Positions 1 through 12,127 of a stretch of 64,000 bases of DNA are shown piece after piece. The notes beneath the pieces were generated by a model. That model was not told the DNA's origin. It did no database searches and saw nothing but the letters and a program-made list of their open reading frames with translations. Each line of letters opens with the position of its first letter. The stretch's first letter is position 1. The DNA is from Owenia fusiformis (lineage: Eukaryota; Annelida; Polychaeta; Sabellida; Oweniidae): NCBI GenBank assembly GCA_903813345.2, contig CAIIXF020000005.1, positions 23,127,375 through 23,191,374 of the forward strand. The letters are read 5' to 3'. Made by a program: the position numbers and the translations under genes.

Positions 1-1848
1 CAGATGAAACATTAGGAATAAATGTAAAGTGTGCCCACTTCTTTATTTTCATTATCAAACAACTAAACATACCGAATCTCGCACCTTTTGAATATATATA
101 TTTGGAAATGGAAAACAAAGAAAGTTGTAATAAAAAGAAATGATCCAATTGTAGTAGAAACAAATGTATAACATCATGTACTAATCTGATGTTTATATCC
201 CCCCTCCCGGGATATCCCCGGTTTATATCTCAGATATTATATGGATAACAGAAAACACACGAATTGTGAAATGTGAGAGAATACAAGTTCTTATTTTGTT
301 TTAGCATGGCTTAACACCACTTGTATCGGTTAACCTAATGGACGTTTCCTTATTTATTATCAGTGATTTGTCAGAAAAATCGGAGCAAAACATACAATAT
401 ATTACAGGCTTGTAATAAGTTTTAGCCAAGGGGATCAATTTTCAAAACATACCAAGGGTTCACAATTGATAATAGGATTTTGAAAGAATTTTGGCAAGGG
501 GGAGGGTGATTTACTCGAACCCAACGACCCCCCCCCCCTTCCTTGCCATGGACCTGTATCAAATTTGTAATGTATTGATATATAGCAGTTTCGTGTCATC
601 AATGTTTTGTGTTGTTTGTGAAGTGAATAAAGGTGTTTGTGTCTGTGTGAGAGAGGGCTTTAAGTCTTGTTTGTTGTAAGCTTAATTTGACAGAGAAACT
701 ATTGATTTAAATTGTGAGGAAACCAAATGGAGTAAAAATGTGAGGAAAGCCATTGATTAAAAATTAACTTTCCATTGAGTCAATCAATTAAATCCAAATT
801 TTAACACAATGTTAATTATAACATAAGGGACATTATACGATCAAATAAATATGAAAAACTAAATTTGCAAATTATTTTTTGGTTGAAATTAGAACCATCG
901 GCTGTAGAAATTAATCCATTAACTCTAACAAACAGATTATTTATCGGTGTGAACAAAACTCAAATCATAGAAATTGAATAATTAGGGATTAAAGTTTGAC
1001 TTATTATATTGCTCTGGAATGTCAATACATGTATGTGAATGTTGAAAAACTATATGAATTTGAAAGAATCGTTGGCCACGGGGAGGGGGTCCTTAAGTAT
1101 GGTTCTGTATAAAATGTGTAATGTGTTCATTAATTATTGAGCAGTTCTGTGTCAGGACTCTTTTTGTTGGCAAAGTGAATACAGGTGGCTGTTTGTATCT
1201 GTGTAAGAGGGGGATTTAAGAGTTGTTTGCCAAAAACCTAATGTGACAGAGAAACAATGGAATAAAAATGTGAGGAAAACCAATTAATTAAAAATTCAAA
1301 AATTAACTTTACAATGAATTAATTGATTGAATCAAAAATTTAACACAATGTTAATCATAACATGAAGGACATTATACAATCAAATATATATGTAAAAACT
1401 TATTCTGCAAATTATTTTTGTGGAATTTTTTAGAGCCATCAGCTGTAGAGATTAATCCATTAACCATAACAAACGGATTAATTACTTAAGTATAAGTATG
1501 AATGAAACTCATTTCATAGGAATTGAATAATTAGGGATTAACGGCTCGAAAATAAACGCGTATAATCGGTTTTTGATTGCAGATGCCAACATATTATTTG
1601 CTCCTGACAAAAATATTATTCTATATTATATGGTATTATATGTTGTTCCCTTTAAATAATACACGAATAATATTATTAAATCAAAAATAATTCTTCAAAA
1701 TACGTATTATATTTTTTTCCGCTATAATACAAAAAATAACTGCCTATTATACTGGAAAAAATATTCTCTATTATTCTCTCTTAATGCAACTTATTTTGCA
1801 GTATATTAAACATTTTATTCTATATTATTCTTACATTTTTACCAAGTG
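1..1848 (-). mobile_element. Inverted copy of tandem-repeat-carrying TIR element (cut by window edge)
   Basis: This stretch is the reverse complement of 40140-41986. By eye the two match base for base; the only difference found is a C/G homopolymer of 11 bases here (527-537) and 10 in the other copy. The inner end reads ACCAAGTG at 1841-1848, after which homology stops. The outer part is cut off by the window start. It contains two tandem units of about 550 bp (around 430-990 and 990-1540) and an AT-rich terminal segment at 1545-1848. No coding potential is seen, so it is probably non-autonomous. Confidence 0.8.
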
Positions 1849-2614
1849 ACTGCTACACATAATTGTGTTGTTTCTAGATGTTAACGCATAGTTGGATCAA
1901 GGTTTTATTTAATACCCGGGCCTTAAGTTGTGTACCAAACGAAACGACACGACACCCAGGGCTTTGTATGATCTTCATTAGACAATGGTGGAATAGAGGG
2001 GTCAGTGTTCTCAGACCTAGGTACCGTTTAGCGGTTATTTTACCCTATGGCATTGCAATCCGTTCAAATCATTAGCTACATAATTGATTAACTTAAAAAC
2101 AGACGCGGACAATCTTCGTTTTAACAAGGACAGATAGACAATTGTCTCTGAACGGTTCGTGACCAAAATTCACTAAACTAGAGAGATTGTTTTTACTTAT
2201 CAATCATCAACATGTGCTGGCATATTCAGCTCTGGACTTCATGTCCAAAGGGGGGTAACACACTGTCAGAATGAAAGTTCTCACACCCCTATGTTTAATT
2301 GGCTAATTCAAATCGGATGCGGTAAAAACCGAATGCAATTTGCGAACGTTCCGGGTATCACGTTCGCCCTTGTTTGGATTGTATTTTGTAACAGTCGATC
2401 GCGATCGGTGACGTTTCAGCATACTGAACCAATGTATGAAAAGCAATAACGTTTCATATGGAAAACCCAAAAGAGGGCGCTATTGAAAAGGTATAAAAGG
2501 TACACAATATCTAAATTTAAAATCGAGATGATGATTGATTGAAACGAAGTTTCAGTGCAATCATCTGTGAAACTTTTTATACATTTTATTTTGTTTATAT
2601 TATATGTATGTCAT
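1849..2614. other. Intergenic, no gene recognised
   Basis: No recognisable gene. It holds a 12-bp palindrome (CGATCGCGATCG, about 2397-2408) and ends at the T-rich tract that marks the 3' tail of the minus-strand retrotransposon. Confidence 0.5.
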
Positions 2615-2892
2615 TTCTTTTTTTTCTTTTTTTTATTATTTATTTATTTATAAAAAAACAGATGTACATGGGGTAATATAGTAAATACAAGAGAGCATAT
2701 TCAAGTGCTAATCACCATTTTGGCATTATAAGCACTCTAGCCAAGCGGGGAAAAAGATGAAGAGGGGTGGAAGGGGGGGGGTCTGAGCTGGGCTGGGACT
2801 GGGGGAAATACAGGGCAGAGGGACAATGTAATTTATATTTGCAAGACAAGGCAGGGTACAATAGGTTCTAAGATAGTCTTCTTCAGTCTTGT

Positions 2893-5800
2893 TCAATATG
2901 GGGTAAGCCATCTCTTAATAAAGGCAGAAGTCAGAGTAAAGATTTTTGTGTTTTCATCCTTGCTAAAATTATGATTGCCAAAGGCTAGGTATTCTAAAAG
3001 TGTGGATTGGTTAGTGGGGATCAAAGGAGTTTCAGTATAGAGAGTATTGAAAAAGATGGTTCTTGCATTTTCATTCAGAGGGCAGTGAAAAAAGAAGTGT
3101 TTTGGAGTTTCGGGTAGACCACAAGAACAATTAGGAGAGCTGATGAAGGTGTAATTGTGGGCAAAGAGTTGAGCCCTGAAGAGCAGGTCTACCCTAAACC
3201 TATTTATAAGTGTTTCTTCATTTCTAGAAATATTTAGCATTGAGGTAGGGATTATGTTTATGTCAAGGTTGAGAAGGTGCTTGCGATTGTTGTTCTTAAA
3301 GGCAATGAGGGTTTTACTTGTTTGAATATTCTTTGGTACAGATAGCCAATGGGAGATTGCATTTGGTATGCAGGAGTTCAGGTATTTAGTAGTGGCATGG
3401 TTGGGTAGCCTAAAGGGGCGAGTATGTCGTAGTTCTCTTTGAGTATCACATCGAAACTTATCAAAAATATCGTTTATGTATGGTGGAGATGTACCTTTAC
3501 TAACATTGAACATGAAGTTGTTAATTTGGAGTTTTCGTCTAGTTTCTAGGCTTGGCCAATTTAATATGTTAAGAACTTTAGTTGTGCTGGTTCCTGGTAG
3601 ACAACCTGAACAGATAAGAGCACATTGATAGTAGGCACTATTTAGATATCCAAGTAAATACTTGGAAGATGAGTCAAAAAGAAGTGATCCATTGTCAAAG
3701 TGTGGGAGAATGTAGGACTTAAAAAGTGTTTCCAAGTGAGAAGATGTCAGTTTAGATTTGAGGGCTTTAAGGGGATTTGTGAGTTTGGTAATTTTATTTC
3801 GAAGACCTAAGATGTGGTCTTTATTTGATAGGAGTTGGTCAAAGACATATCCCAGATGTTTGTGACTTGGTACTCTCTGAATAACTTGGTTGAAAAGGTT
3901 TGAGTGATTTATATTTACATTATTGGTTCTGGAACTGTGGAAAATAAGTTCAAAGCTTTTTTCAGGTTTAAATGTTAATTTCCAAGTAAGTGACCAATTT
4001 TCAATAGCAAGGAGATTACGAGCAACAGTCTGATCAATGTCACTAGGGCTATTTGGGTCAAAGGGGAAATATATTGAGGTGTCGTCAGCATATATGAAAC
4101 ATTTGGAGTCTAGGTTATCAGGTAAGTCATTTATATATACTAGGAACAATATGGGACCAATGATTGAGCCTTGGGGAACGCCACAGTTGATAAAGTGTGG
4201 GTCGGATATGTTAGAGGATATGCCAGATATGTTAACCTTTATTCTGCGATCTAGTAAGTAATTTTTGAGTAGTTTGAGTAGCATGCCCCTTATGCCATAA
4301 GCTTTTAGTTTGTGTAATAGTAAAGTGTGGGGGACACGGTCAAATGCAGAAGCAATGTCTAAAAAGATAGTTTTTACAGATTTCTTGTTATTTATATTGT
4401 CTTGTAGGTAATGTTCAATTGCTGCTAGTTGAGATTGAGTGCTGTGGCCAGGGAGGAAGCCAGATTGGTATTTGAAAAGGAGGTCATTAGAAAGGAGATG
4501 TTTTGTTATTCGATTTGCAATGATCTTTTCAAGTAATTTAGAAATAGTACTCAAGAGGGCTATTGGTCTATAGTTGTTAATGTTACATTTATCGTTTTTC
4601 TTGAATATAGGACATACATTTGCTAGTTTCCACGTAGATGGGAATACACCTTTGGATAACATGATGTTGAAGAGTGTGGATAGTGGTTGGGCTAGAGTAT
4701 GAGCTGTGAGTTTTAACATGTGATTAGAAATAAGGTCGGGGCCAGTAGCTTTATGAATGTCCAAATCTAAAATTAACTTCATGACCTCTTCTCGGTCCGT
4801 TTGAATTGAAATAAGAAAAGAGTTGGTTCTATCAGGGAAGTTTGGAATGGAATTGGGTAAATCGTAGGTGTGATTTTTATCAGAAAAGAAATTAAGAAAG
4901 GCATTTGCTTTGTCGACATTCTTCATATGTAAATTACCATTATTATCAAAAATAGAAGGAATTGATGAGCAAGTTCTTTTCTTGCCACAGAGTCTACGAA
5001 TAACTGACCAGTATTTTTTATCATTTTTTTTAAATTTAGAAATGGAATCAATAGCTTGTTTTTCAGATTTTGTTTTTGCATTTTCTATTAAGTTAGCAAC
5101 TTTTTTGGCATGGTTTTTATATTTATTTATATTTTCAAGAGTGGGGTTATTTTTCATTTTTCTATAGAGACGCTTCTTTTTGTCAACTTGAGTTCTAATG
5201 TCATCATTAAACCAGAATTTATCGTTAGATTTAATTGTAATTACTTTGTTTGGAATAAAAGTTGAATAAAGTTCTTTAAGTTTGGAGGTAAAGTTCAAGG
5301 TAATGATGTTGGTATCTGGCTCATTTTGGAATATATTTTCCCAGTCTGTATTTCTCATAGCTGAATTGAGACTTTCAATATTTACTTGGTTATATGACCA
5401 GACAGTACGTTTTATTGGTAGATCTTTTGGGGTATAGATTTTAATTTTTGCAAATATGGTGCTGTGGTCAGATCCGCCGATTGGGTCCAAGACTTGACAT
5501 GAGTTGATAACATCTGGGGAGTTTGTAATTATATGGTCAATGCATGATATTGAAGTTTCAGAAATCCTGGTAGGCTGATTAACCATTTGAGTGAAATTGA
5601 AGTGTTCTAATATAGCAAATAATTGTTCACCGGCTAAATTGTTATCATTATTATTACCATTTTGAAACCAAGTGGGGTGTTTAGCGTTCCAGTCTCCCAT
5701 AATGAAAATGTGGTCAAAATTTCTAGAGTTAGATATTTGGAATAGCTGATCTTGGAAGCTACTGAAATAGTTTCTAGTATCGTTTGCATTTTGGCTTGGT

Positions 5801-6618
5801 GACCTTTATGATACACCAATTAACATCTTTTCAAAATTCACAGATACTTCCAAGAAAAGGCAGTCGAGGTTATTTATGTAAAAAACTGGTTCGGGACTTT
5901 TTACTGCAAGTGATTCATGGGAATAAAGGATAAGACCTCTACCAAGTGGTGAGTATAAGGGTTGATTGTAGCCGTCAATGTCAAAAGTACCATCATTAAT
6001 TTTGCTTTCCAAATTTAGACCTGCCTCACATATTGCTATAAACGAAGGCTTATGTTCTTTTATTCTTTGTTGAAGGCTAGTAAAACGGGTCCCACTATCA
6101 GCTGTAATACTGTTAATATTAGAGAACAAAAGGGACATATCATCTCGAAGGGTATTGTTGGTGGGGCCGGGGTTTTGGTGAATGTCGCCTGCTAAAAGCA
6201 ACATCATGTTGGTGATATTAGGATAAAAGAAAGAGACAGCAAAACCTGGTATGAGAGCACCAAATAAGAATATCTGAGTTGAGATTATGAGAAACCGTGT
6301 GTTGTAAACATGTTTGGCATCGAGGGCCACTGCATGGAGGATTACATAAGCTAGAAAAGTCAGTACCACTATGTTTAAGGCACTCAAAAGCAAAATGGTC
6401 AGGAAGCTTGAGTATTCGATAACATAAGGATGGCAAAGAAGAAGAAAGAAAAACAACAAACCAATGTAGGCAGAAAATATAAGAGTAGAAGAGAATAGGC
6501 ATTCTTGATCGATATTTTGTCTAGATCTAGTATAGAAACATGAAGAAGTTTCCTTGATAGTACTCTTATTGTAGAACATTCCTATTGCTGCCCGCCATTG
6601 TTGTGCACAAGTGCCCAT
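2893..6618 (-). pseudogene. LINE ORF2: membrane leader, 2A-like motif, AP endonuclease, reverse transcriptase; one nonsense codon
   Basis: One reading frame runs from the ATG at 6616-6618 to the stop at 2893. It is broken only by a TAA at 5806-5808, followed directly by in-frame coding sequence (RSPSQN...). Such elements usually have Tyr there, so this is a single nonsense change. Order: three hydrophobic segments (residues about 43-62, 72-97, 109-131), the 2A-like GDIHQNPGP (144-152), then AP-endonuclease blocks (LLFSNINSI, GDWNAKHP, CIDHII, GGSDHSTI). The reverse transcriptase carries GPDLISNHML, DIASAFDRVPH, GVPQGSIIGPILF and the catalytic YADD (near 4080-4092). A Cys/His cluster (CSCGLPETPKHFFFHC) lies near the C terminus. 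Read through, it is about 1240 residues, normal for the superfamily. The product would copy the element RNA at a nicked target. This copy should not make a full protein without readthrough. Confidence 0.88.
6163..6189 (-). other. 2A-like recoding motif (GDIHQNPGP) in LINE ORF2
   Basis: The nine residues GDIHQNPGP follow a hydrophobic run (MMLLLA) at residues 144-152 of ORF2. Viral-type 2A sequences carry D-(V/I)-E-x-N-P-G-P, where the ribosome skips the final Gly-Pro bond. Active 2A-like sequences are known at the N terminus of APE-type non-LTR retrotransposons. Here the canonical Glu is His, so skipping activity is uncertain. If active, it would separate the hydrophobic leader from the endonuclease-RT. 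Confidence 0.6.
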
Positions 6619-6828
6619 TATCCAATACCATCCCTAGCCCCAGAGATCCCACAATCCCAAACCCAGCTCAGACAAAAGATATGTTCAGCATTTGTACACA
6701 TATATGTAATTGTGTCCAGCGGAATTGGAACAGTTAAGTTAAGGTTGTATTGGAGCCGTATATGTAGGAGGACAAGCAGTACAATAATATCTTGAAAATG
6801 CTCATTGATTTAAATAATAGAGAATATA
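6619..6828. other. ORF1-ORF2 spacer of LINE, proximal part
   Basis: Noncoding spacer between the ORF2 start and the mariner insertion; it ends in the TA at 6827-6828 that was duplicated by that insertion. Confidence 0.5.
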
Positions 6829-7862
6829 CGAGGGGGGATTCATAAGTAGTGGGACAAATGCTATAACTCCACTTCTATCAACCAGGTTTTATTCAAACTT
6901 GGAACACAGAACCACAAACATGTGATAATCATTTTGTGAAAATTTCAAAAAGTTACACCCAACTTCAGTAAAGTGAGAGTTCCAATCATGACGTCACAAC
7001 AGGGTCCACGGAGCACATTGTTTGTCACAAATTGCTAGTTAAATATACAAGTCTCAACTGATATTCAGGACGTGATTTAATCCGTGACTTCTAGCGAGTC
7101 ATTTTGTGGACCACATCAATTCTGTGCAGGACTATTGATTCCTTATCCTTCTGGTGCAATCTCACTCTTTCTCAAAGTATTCGCCATGACAATCAATGCA
7201 TTTTTGGCACATCCTCGACCATTCTAGGTATGCACCCTCAAAACCATATTTTCCAAGATTGGTCATCTCGGTTCTCACAGCATATTCAGAATACAAACAC
7301 AGAATACCACCTATATACTGTAGATTTTTTTTAACTTTTTCTTTCCCATAGACTTCCAACAAACCTCATTAGGTCTCTAATACTGAAAACATCTTCAAAG
7401 CATTAAATTTAATCTCAGCACGGATGTTTATACGTGATTCTTGCTTTTTCATTGCTATTTTAATCAAATTTTGCTCCATCCAAGAAGGACTGAAAATGGC
7501 AGTGTCCTGGTGTCACTGCGTTGTGTGACATCACAATAGCATGATGATGTAATATATGTTACAGTTGTCATGACTACAAGGCTTGAGACAATATGAAACC
7601 AAATATTTGAAAATAACTGTCATTTTGAGATATTTCTGAGCATATCTATGTTGATCAAGCCCTTCATTTTTTAACTGCTCCGTTAACCCCTACTTTTGGT
7701 TACCATAGCAACCGTTGTTGCTAAGGCACAAAATGAATTGAATTGAAATTTCACCAAACAATGCCTTATATCCTAGTCCGTTCATGTGCCAAATTTGGTT
7801 GAGATATGTACACAGGGACTTGCTGCCTCAGAAAAGTCCCACTACTTATGAATCCCCCCTCG
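6829..7862 (-). mobile_element. Internally deleted Tc1/mariner-superfamily element
   Basis: Perfect terminal inverted repeats of 27 bp begin CGAGGGGGGATTCATAAG at 6829 and end at 7862, flanked on both sides by TA (6827-6828, 7863-7864), the target duplication typical of Tc1/mariner. The length is 1034 bp. The minus strand keeps a transposase start and end joined together, with the middle missing. It sits inside the retrotransposon spacer, so it inserted later than that element. Confidence 0.85.
7162..7479 (-). pseudogene. Mariner-type transposase remnant (N and C termini joined)
   Basis: From an ATG at 7479 (minus) the frame encodes a basic helix-turn-helix-like start (IRAEIKFNALKM), two consecutive stops, then LLEVYGKEK, as in the first DNA-binding region of mariner transposases. 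After a few residues it reaches a C-terminal signature (MCQKCIDCHGEYFEKE) and stops at 7162. The central part, which should hold the DDE catalytic triad, is absent. It cannot encode an active transposase, but both ends that a trans-acting enzyme would bind are kept. Confidence 0.7.
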
Positions 7863-7864
7863 TA

Positions 7865-8609
7865 CATTATAAAATGAATGGGATTATGATAACATTAACT
7901 GGTTCAGTATGAAATGGTGTCAAGTTGAAACATTATTCTACTATGTTCATGTGATAATATTTGAATTAATTGGGCACTACGCAAATGTAAAAGGTACATC
8001 AGGTGGTATATAAGGTGGTATCAAATTGAACATTATAGTATTACGTAAGTCCACAGTAAAATTAGAGTCAGTTGTGCACTGTAGTATTGTAGAGGTTCAT
8101 AAAGGTGAGTGGTTTAATATTAGCCACAGTTCGATGAATGTCCACTTCTGTATCAGGATATCACACTACTATACCTAACACCTAGAAATGCATAAGATAC
8201 TTTGTTTGTCTAATTGAATTGTTTGATATATTTTTGAAAGTGCCCTACTAGCATCTAATTTTCAACCGATAAACCATTAATAAGGAACAGACAAATAAAA
8301 ACAAATACATAATCATTACTAATAAGCCAAATGGGTTGCTCATGAACACCTAATGCAAGGTATAGTAGTGTGGATATACATAATTAGAAAACAAGCTGTA
8401 TGAAGCTTGAATGAAAAGAGTATAGCATAGTCCAGGGTAAAACTAATACTCATAAGCTGATTGCTGTACAAAGTATACAAAAACATAGTGATTCAAGGTT
8501 ATGTAATACAGGATTAAGTGTTACTTCAATGCAATAAGGGATATTAATTGGTGTCAAGTTAATCAGTCGTTTGAGCAGTTACAGGTAGCTGTGTACTGGG
8601 GGTTAACCC
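7865..8609. other. ORF1-ORF2 spacer of LINE, distal part
   Basis: About 745 bases without a recognisable gene or repeat, between the mariner insertion and the ORF1 stop. Part of the retrotransposon if ORF1 and ORF2 belong together. Confidence 0.4.
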
Positions 8610-9341
8610 TCAGTTGCCAAGTTTGGTATCGAGGTCATCATGAATATTTAAAAGGACCTTCCTATTGTCAGTTGTCCTGATACCCCAGATTTTACCATTG
8701 AAGCACCAAGCGTCCTTTGCACCGGGATGTTGTTTCACTCTCCATAAAAGATTCTTGTTTGCAGGTGAAAGATTTTCCATGACCACCAGGGGTTTGCCTT
8801 TCAGTGCTTTGCGATTCTGTAGAACTTTGTCTCTAGTTTTGCGATTATGGAATCTGACAATCATTGGAGCAGGTCTATTTTCGCGTCCCCGGGGTTTTGC
8901 CAAGCGGTGAGCCACTTCAATGTCATCCACTGAAATGGGGCAATCAGGCATGTACTTGGTAAGATCGGTTACCACTTTGGAGATGCAGTCTTCACGTGTG
9001 GCGCCAGCTGGTATTTCTTCGGTGATACCTAGCATATCGAGGTTGTACTTACGACTGTGCTGGTTATTGTGGTTTACTTCCAATGACAGTTTGTCTATGC
9101 TGGCTTGCATGTCGTTCATAGTGTTTTTCAATGTGCCAACCTCAAGCTTTAGGCGAGTATTTTCATCACGTACATCAGATATGTCTTTCACAAGTTTTGC
9201 CATATTCTCCTGCATAGGATCACTAATAGATTGCTTAATGAGTTGCTTCATCTCATCCTTAAATTCATCAAAGTCAGCTTTACATATCATTTTATCCATC
9301 TGTTCCTGAATGTATTGAGAGTTTTTTCTAGTTTGAGTCAT
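8610..9341 (-). CDS. LINE ORF1 protein (coiled coil plus RRM-like RNA-binding domain)
   Basis: An uninterrupted 243-codon frame. Residues about 5-95 are charged and heptad-like (DEFKDEMKQLIKQ, DENTRLKLEVGTLKNTM), predicting a coiled coil that would oligomerise the protein. The segment NNQHSRKYNLDMLGI and the following 100 residues (IEVAHRLAKP, RPAPMIVRFHNRKTRDKVL, GKPLVVMENL) follow the layout of the RRM-like and C-terminal domains of L1/Tx1-type ORF1 proteins, which bind element RNA. The frame is open from the ATG at 9339-9341 to the stop, so this copy could still be translated. It lies upstream of ORF2 in the same orientation, as expected for one two-ORF element. Confidence 0.75.
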   Translation of the reverse strand: MTQTRKNSQYIQEQMDKMICKADFDEFKDEMKQLIKQSISDPMQENMAKLVKDISDVRDENTRLKLEVGTLKNTMNDMQASIDKLSLEVNHNNQHSRKYNLDMLGITEEIPAGATREDCISKVVTDLTKYMPDCPISVDDIEVAHRLAKPRGRENRPAPMIVRFHNRKTRDKVLQNRKALKGKPLVVMENLSPANKNLLWRVKQHPGAKDAWCFNGKIWGIRTTDNRKVLLNIHDDLDTKLGN

Positions 9342-12120
9342 AATGATACTGTGAAGGCTAGAAAGGGTTAAATATCCTTTGTGTCAATTATTTGTGAAAA
9401 AAGTTGATCAAAACTCTTCTCTCACATAAAATATTGAAATAAATTCTAGCAGAATATGTTGATATAGTACTTATATATAAGTTAGATGCGAATTTGTGAG
9501 CCTTTCCTCCTACTGTCCACTTGAAAATTGATTAAACTGCTCCTGATCCTATTTGCTGTTTAGCCTTCCAGCATGATTTGTAGCTGATTTGTATGTCATT
9601 TCTGAAAAGTATGACGAAATTATTCGATGACGAAATGACTTTTTGTGATTGTGGTCTTTTTTGAAAATTCCAATATTCGAATAGATGGCGGAAGAGAGAC
9701 ATTTAGAGTTCCAAATGTTTTTCGCAATGTGCTATTTAATATTGGAGTTTAATCATACATATTCATGAGCGAGGAGTAGCCATCTTGAACTTTAAGATGA
9801 CCATTCGTAATACTTTCGAAAAGGTTTCTTATCGTCGTATGTTCCAGGTAAACATTTCATTGGACCTATACATATACTTTTGCCAATTAGAACATCAGCA
9901 CATCGATATAGTATTCAATAGATAGTGAGACACTCGCACGAAACGAAAGTGGTAAGCGGAAGTATAAGGTCAACTATGTATGGTTTCCTCCAAGTTAGTC
10001 ATTTCAATATTCGGCGCGATATAGTTCTCATCATCCCAATGGGAGGAAGATTGCTTGAATAGAATCAGTTCAGATATGACAGGTAAATATGCATTTTCGG
10101 CAACCATTTCGAATTATTTCCAACATTTACTGTAACCACAAATTAAATATGGGAAAACTGTAAGGGATTAAATTAGAACCCATACTAGACTACACCCGAT
10201 TAGTTATCGTGTACGCCGTGTGCCATATATTATCACTATGTTTCTTGTTTAGTTCTATATATCATTAGGGAAACATGGTAAAGTCTATTTTAACGAGAGG
10301 GAAGAACGGCATGAATACCAGACGAGGTGTTTTGGGGAAACAATATGTGAACATTTCCAGCAGATGCATGATTTTGTGGCAGAATTAGTGTATAATATTA
10401 ATAATTTGTCAGCTGCTGTAAGCATGCAACTAAGCGAGGCATCCTAACTCTGTCTTCATTGTGTAGTGCAATGTGTTATCATTTGAATCACGCTCTGAAA
10501 ATTAGCTAGAAAATACCAACAAATTCCAACGAACAAAACATTTTTTGAAAATTTCTTCTATATTATATTAGCGCATAAAATTTGGACCAAATCTGTCCCC
10601 TGTTATGTGAGTTATGGTGTGAGTACCGTAATCCAACACAAAATTCGAAAATTCTGAACACTACTTTGCACATATGACGTTCGCGACCAACTATGAAACG
10701 CTTATCCCCCATAGTGTTTTTGACCTACATATCTATTTTCGTCATTAAAATGAAAGTTGAACTCTTCCTCTTTGTTTTGATAACAAATAATGGTACCCTA
10801 GAATTGTACCCTAGAAGCCAACTATGGCGTTATTTAGAACAAAATCACCTGGCTTTTGAATGGACTATACCTTTTGGATGGATATGAAACCTCGCACATC
10901 ATTAATGACTATTGTATAATTACAATATTGAGAGACCTAAACATGTTGTGTTTATGTCGTTTTGTTCCAATGGGGTTCGATCAATTCGGAAAGATGTTTC
11001 ATTTCACTCTGGAAACATGATACCAAGAACAAAACAAGTGTTTGATGTGTTTTCTAAAACAATATAGATGAAAGTATATTTTATTTTTCAAATTATATTG
11101 TTACCATTCAAAAGATGACCATTAAATTGACGATGTGTTAAATTTTTAGATTTTTTATGACTGGTTTAAGAGAAACGTGTGTTCAAAAAGTTCTCCATAT
11201 CGACACCACTCCTTTAAAACATTTCCTCAGATACCGCAATGGATTGGCAGCCATTTTTCAAACTCATACTCTGTTGCCTGCATTGGAACAATCTAAGTAA
11301 AAATATTTCTATAAGGTTCTCTTTGGACAAAGTATTTCGTTATAAGATGGTCATTACGAATATTTTGGTAGTATTCAAGCTTCCTCAGCAGTTCTAATCT
11401 TCAAGATTTGAGTAATATTTTTTACCAAATTGGTCTACGCCGGGCAACGGAGTACGAGTTTGGATAACGGCTTCTAATCCTCCTTGATACTGCCTGTTTC
11501 TGAGCCCTGTTCTCTCTTGATATGCAATAACCACCTTATTTACATTTTATACAGTATGTAATATATGTATGTTAAGTGTATAATATTTCATGAAAAATCA
11601 TTGAGTTGAAAAAAGTTATCAGAATGAGATGGATGACTAATTGTTATGCCCGGCTACTATGAATATAATAGACTAGATGCGAGTAGAAATAATCTTGATT
11701 TACATCATAAAATATTCAAAATTCCGTCTATTCATAGGGTGTACAGGTATAGCGCTTCGGACAATAAATCGTCGTTTTCCACATTTTTGGAACAAACTAC
11801 ACAGATTGACTTTTTTCTAACGAAGAGTGGCACATAGTACAAAAGTGATAACAGAAGAATTGAGTTAATATTATTAACCATGTATTCCCATTCCTTTTTG
11901 TCGAGAAAATTTGTAAAAAATCTCTCTGGCCACTACTGTAAATAAACATTATTCAAAAACTATTTCTCTATGGGGAAATAGGTTGACTCCCGGAGTGCTA
12001 ATGTAAAGCAACTGGTGTTACCCGATGCTTCAAGGTTATTTAAATGCAAGCTCTTGGATAGATATTCTACCTGTTTTGGCATGGCCTCATGGGATAACTA
12101 AACGCAAATCTGGAATGACC
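9342..12120. other. Noncoding region upstream of Ig gene
   Basis: No gene recognised. The part next to 9342 may be 5'UTR of the retrotransposon; the rest (about 10.1-12.1 kb) is AT-rich sequence with only chance open frames. Confidence 0.4.
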
Positions 12121-12127
12121 TTATTTA

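Larger units (their letters stand above)
2615..9341 (-). mobile_element. Non-LTR retrotransposon (jockey/CR1-like), nearly full length, with mariner insertion
   Basis: Read on the minus strand: ORF1 (8610-9341), a spacer interrupted by a mariner-type element (6829-7862), ORF2 with AP endonuclease and reverse transcriptase (6618-2893), then a 3'UTR of about 280 bases ending in an A-rich tail with repeated ATAA units (about 2660-2615). The ORF1-ORF2 spacer is about 950 bases once the mariner is subtracted, which is long. It remains possible that ORF1 comes from a different element. A 5'UTR may extend upstream to about 10.0 kb, but its end cannot be defined. Confidence 0.8.

Noticed and set aside
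491-679. 62-codon frame in the repeat element, also present in its inverted copy
   Set aside because: The sequence is a noncoding tandem unit; the paralogous units do not keep the frame.
4037-5167. Plus-strand frames of 74 and 85 codons
   Set aside because: Antisense shadows of LINE ORF2.
8665-9309. Plus-strand frames of 81 and 129 codons
   Set aside because: Antisense shadows of LINE ORF1.
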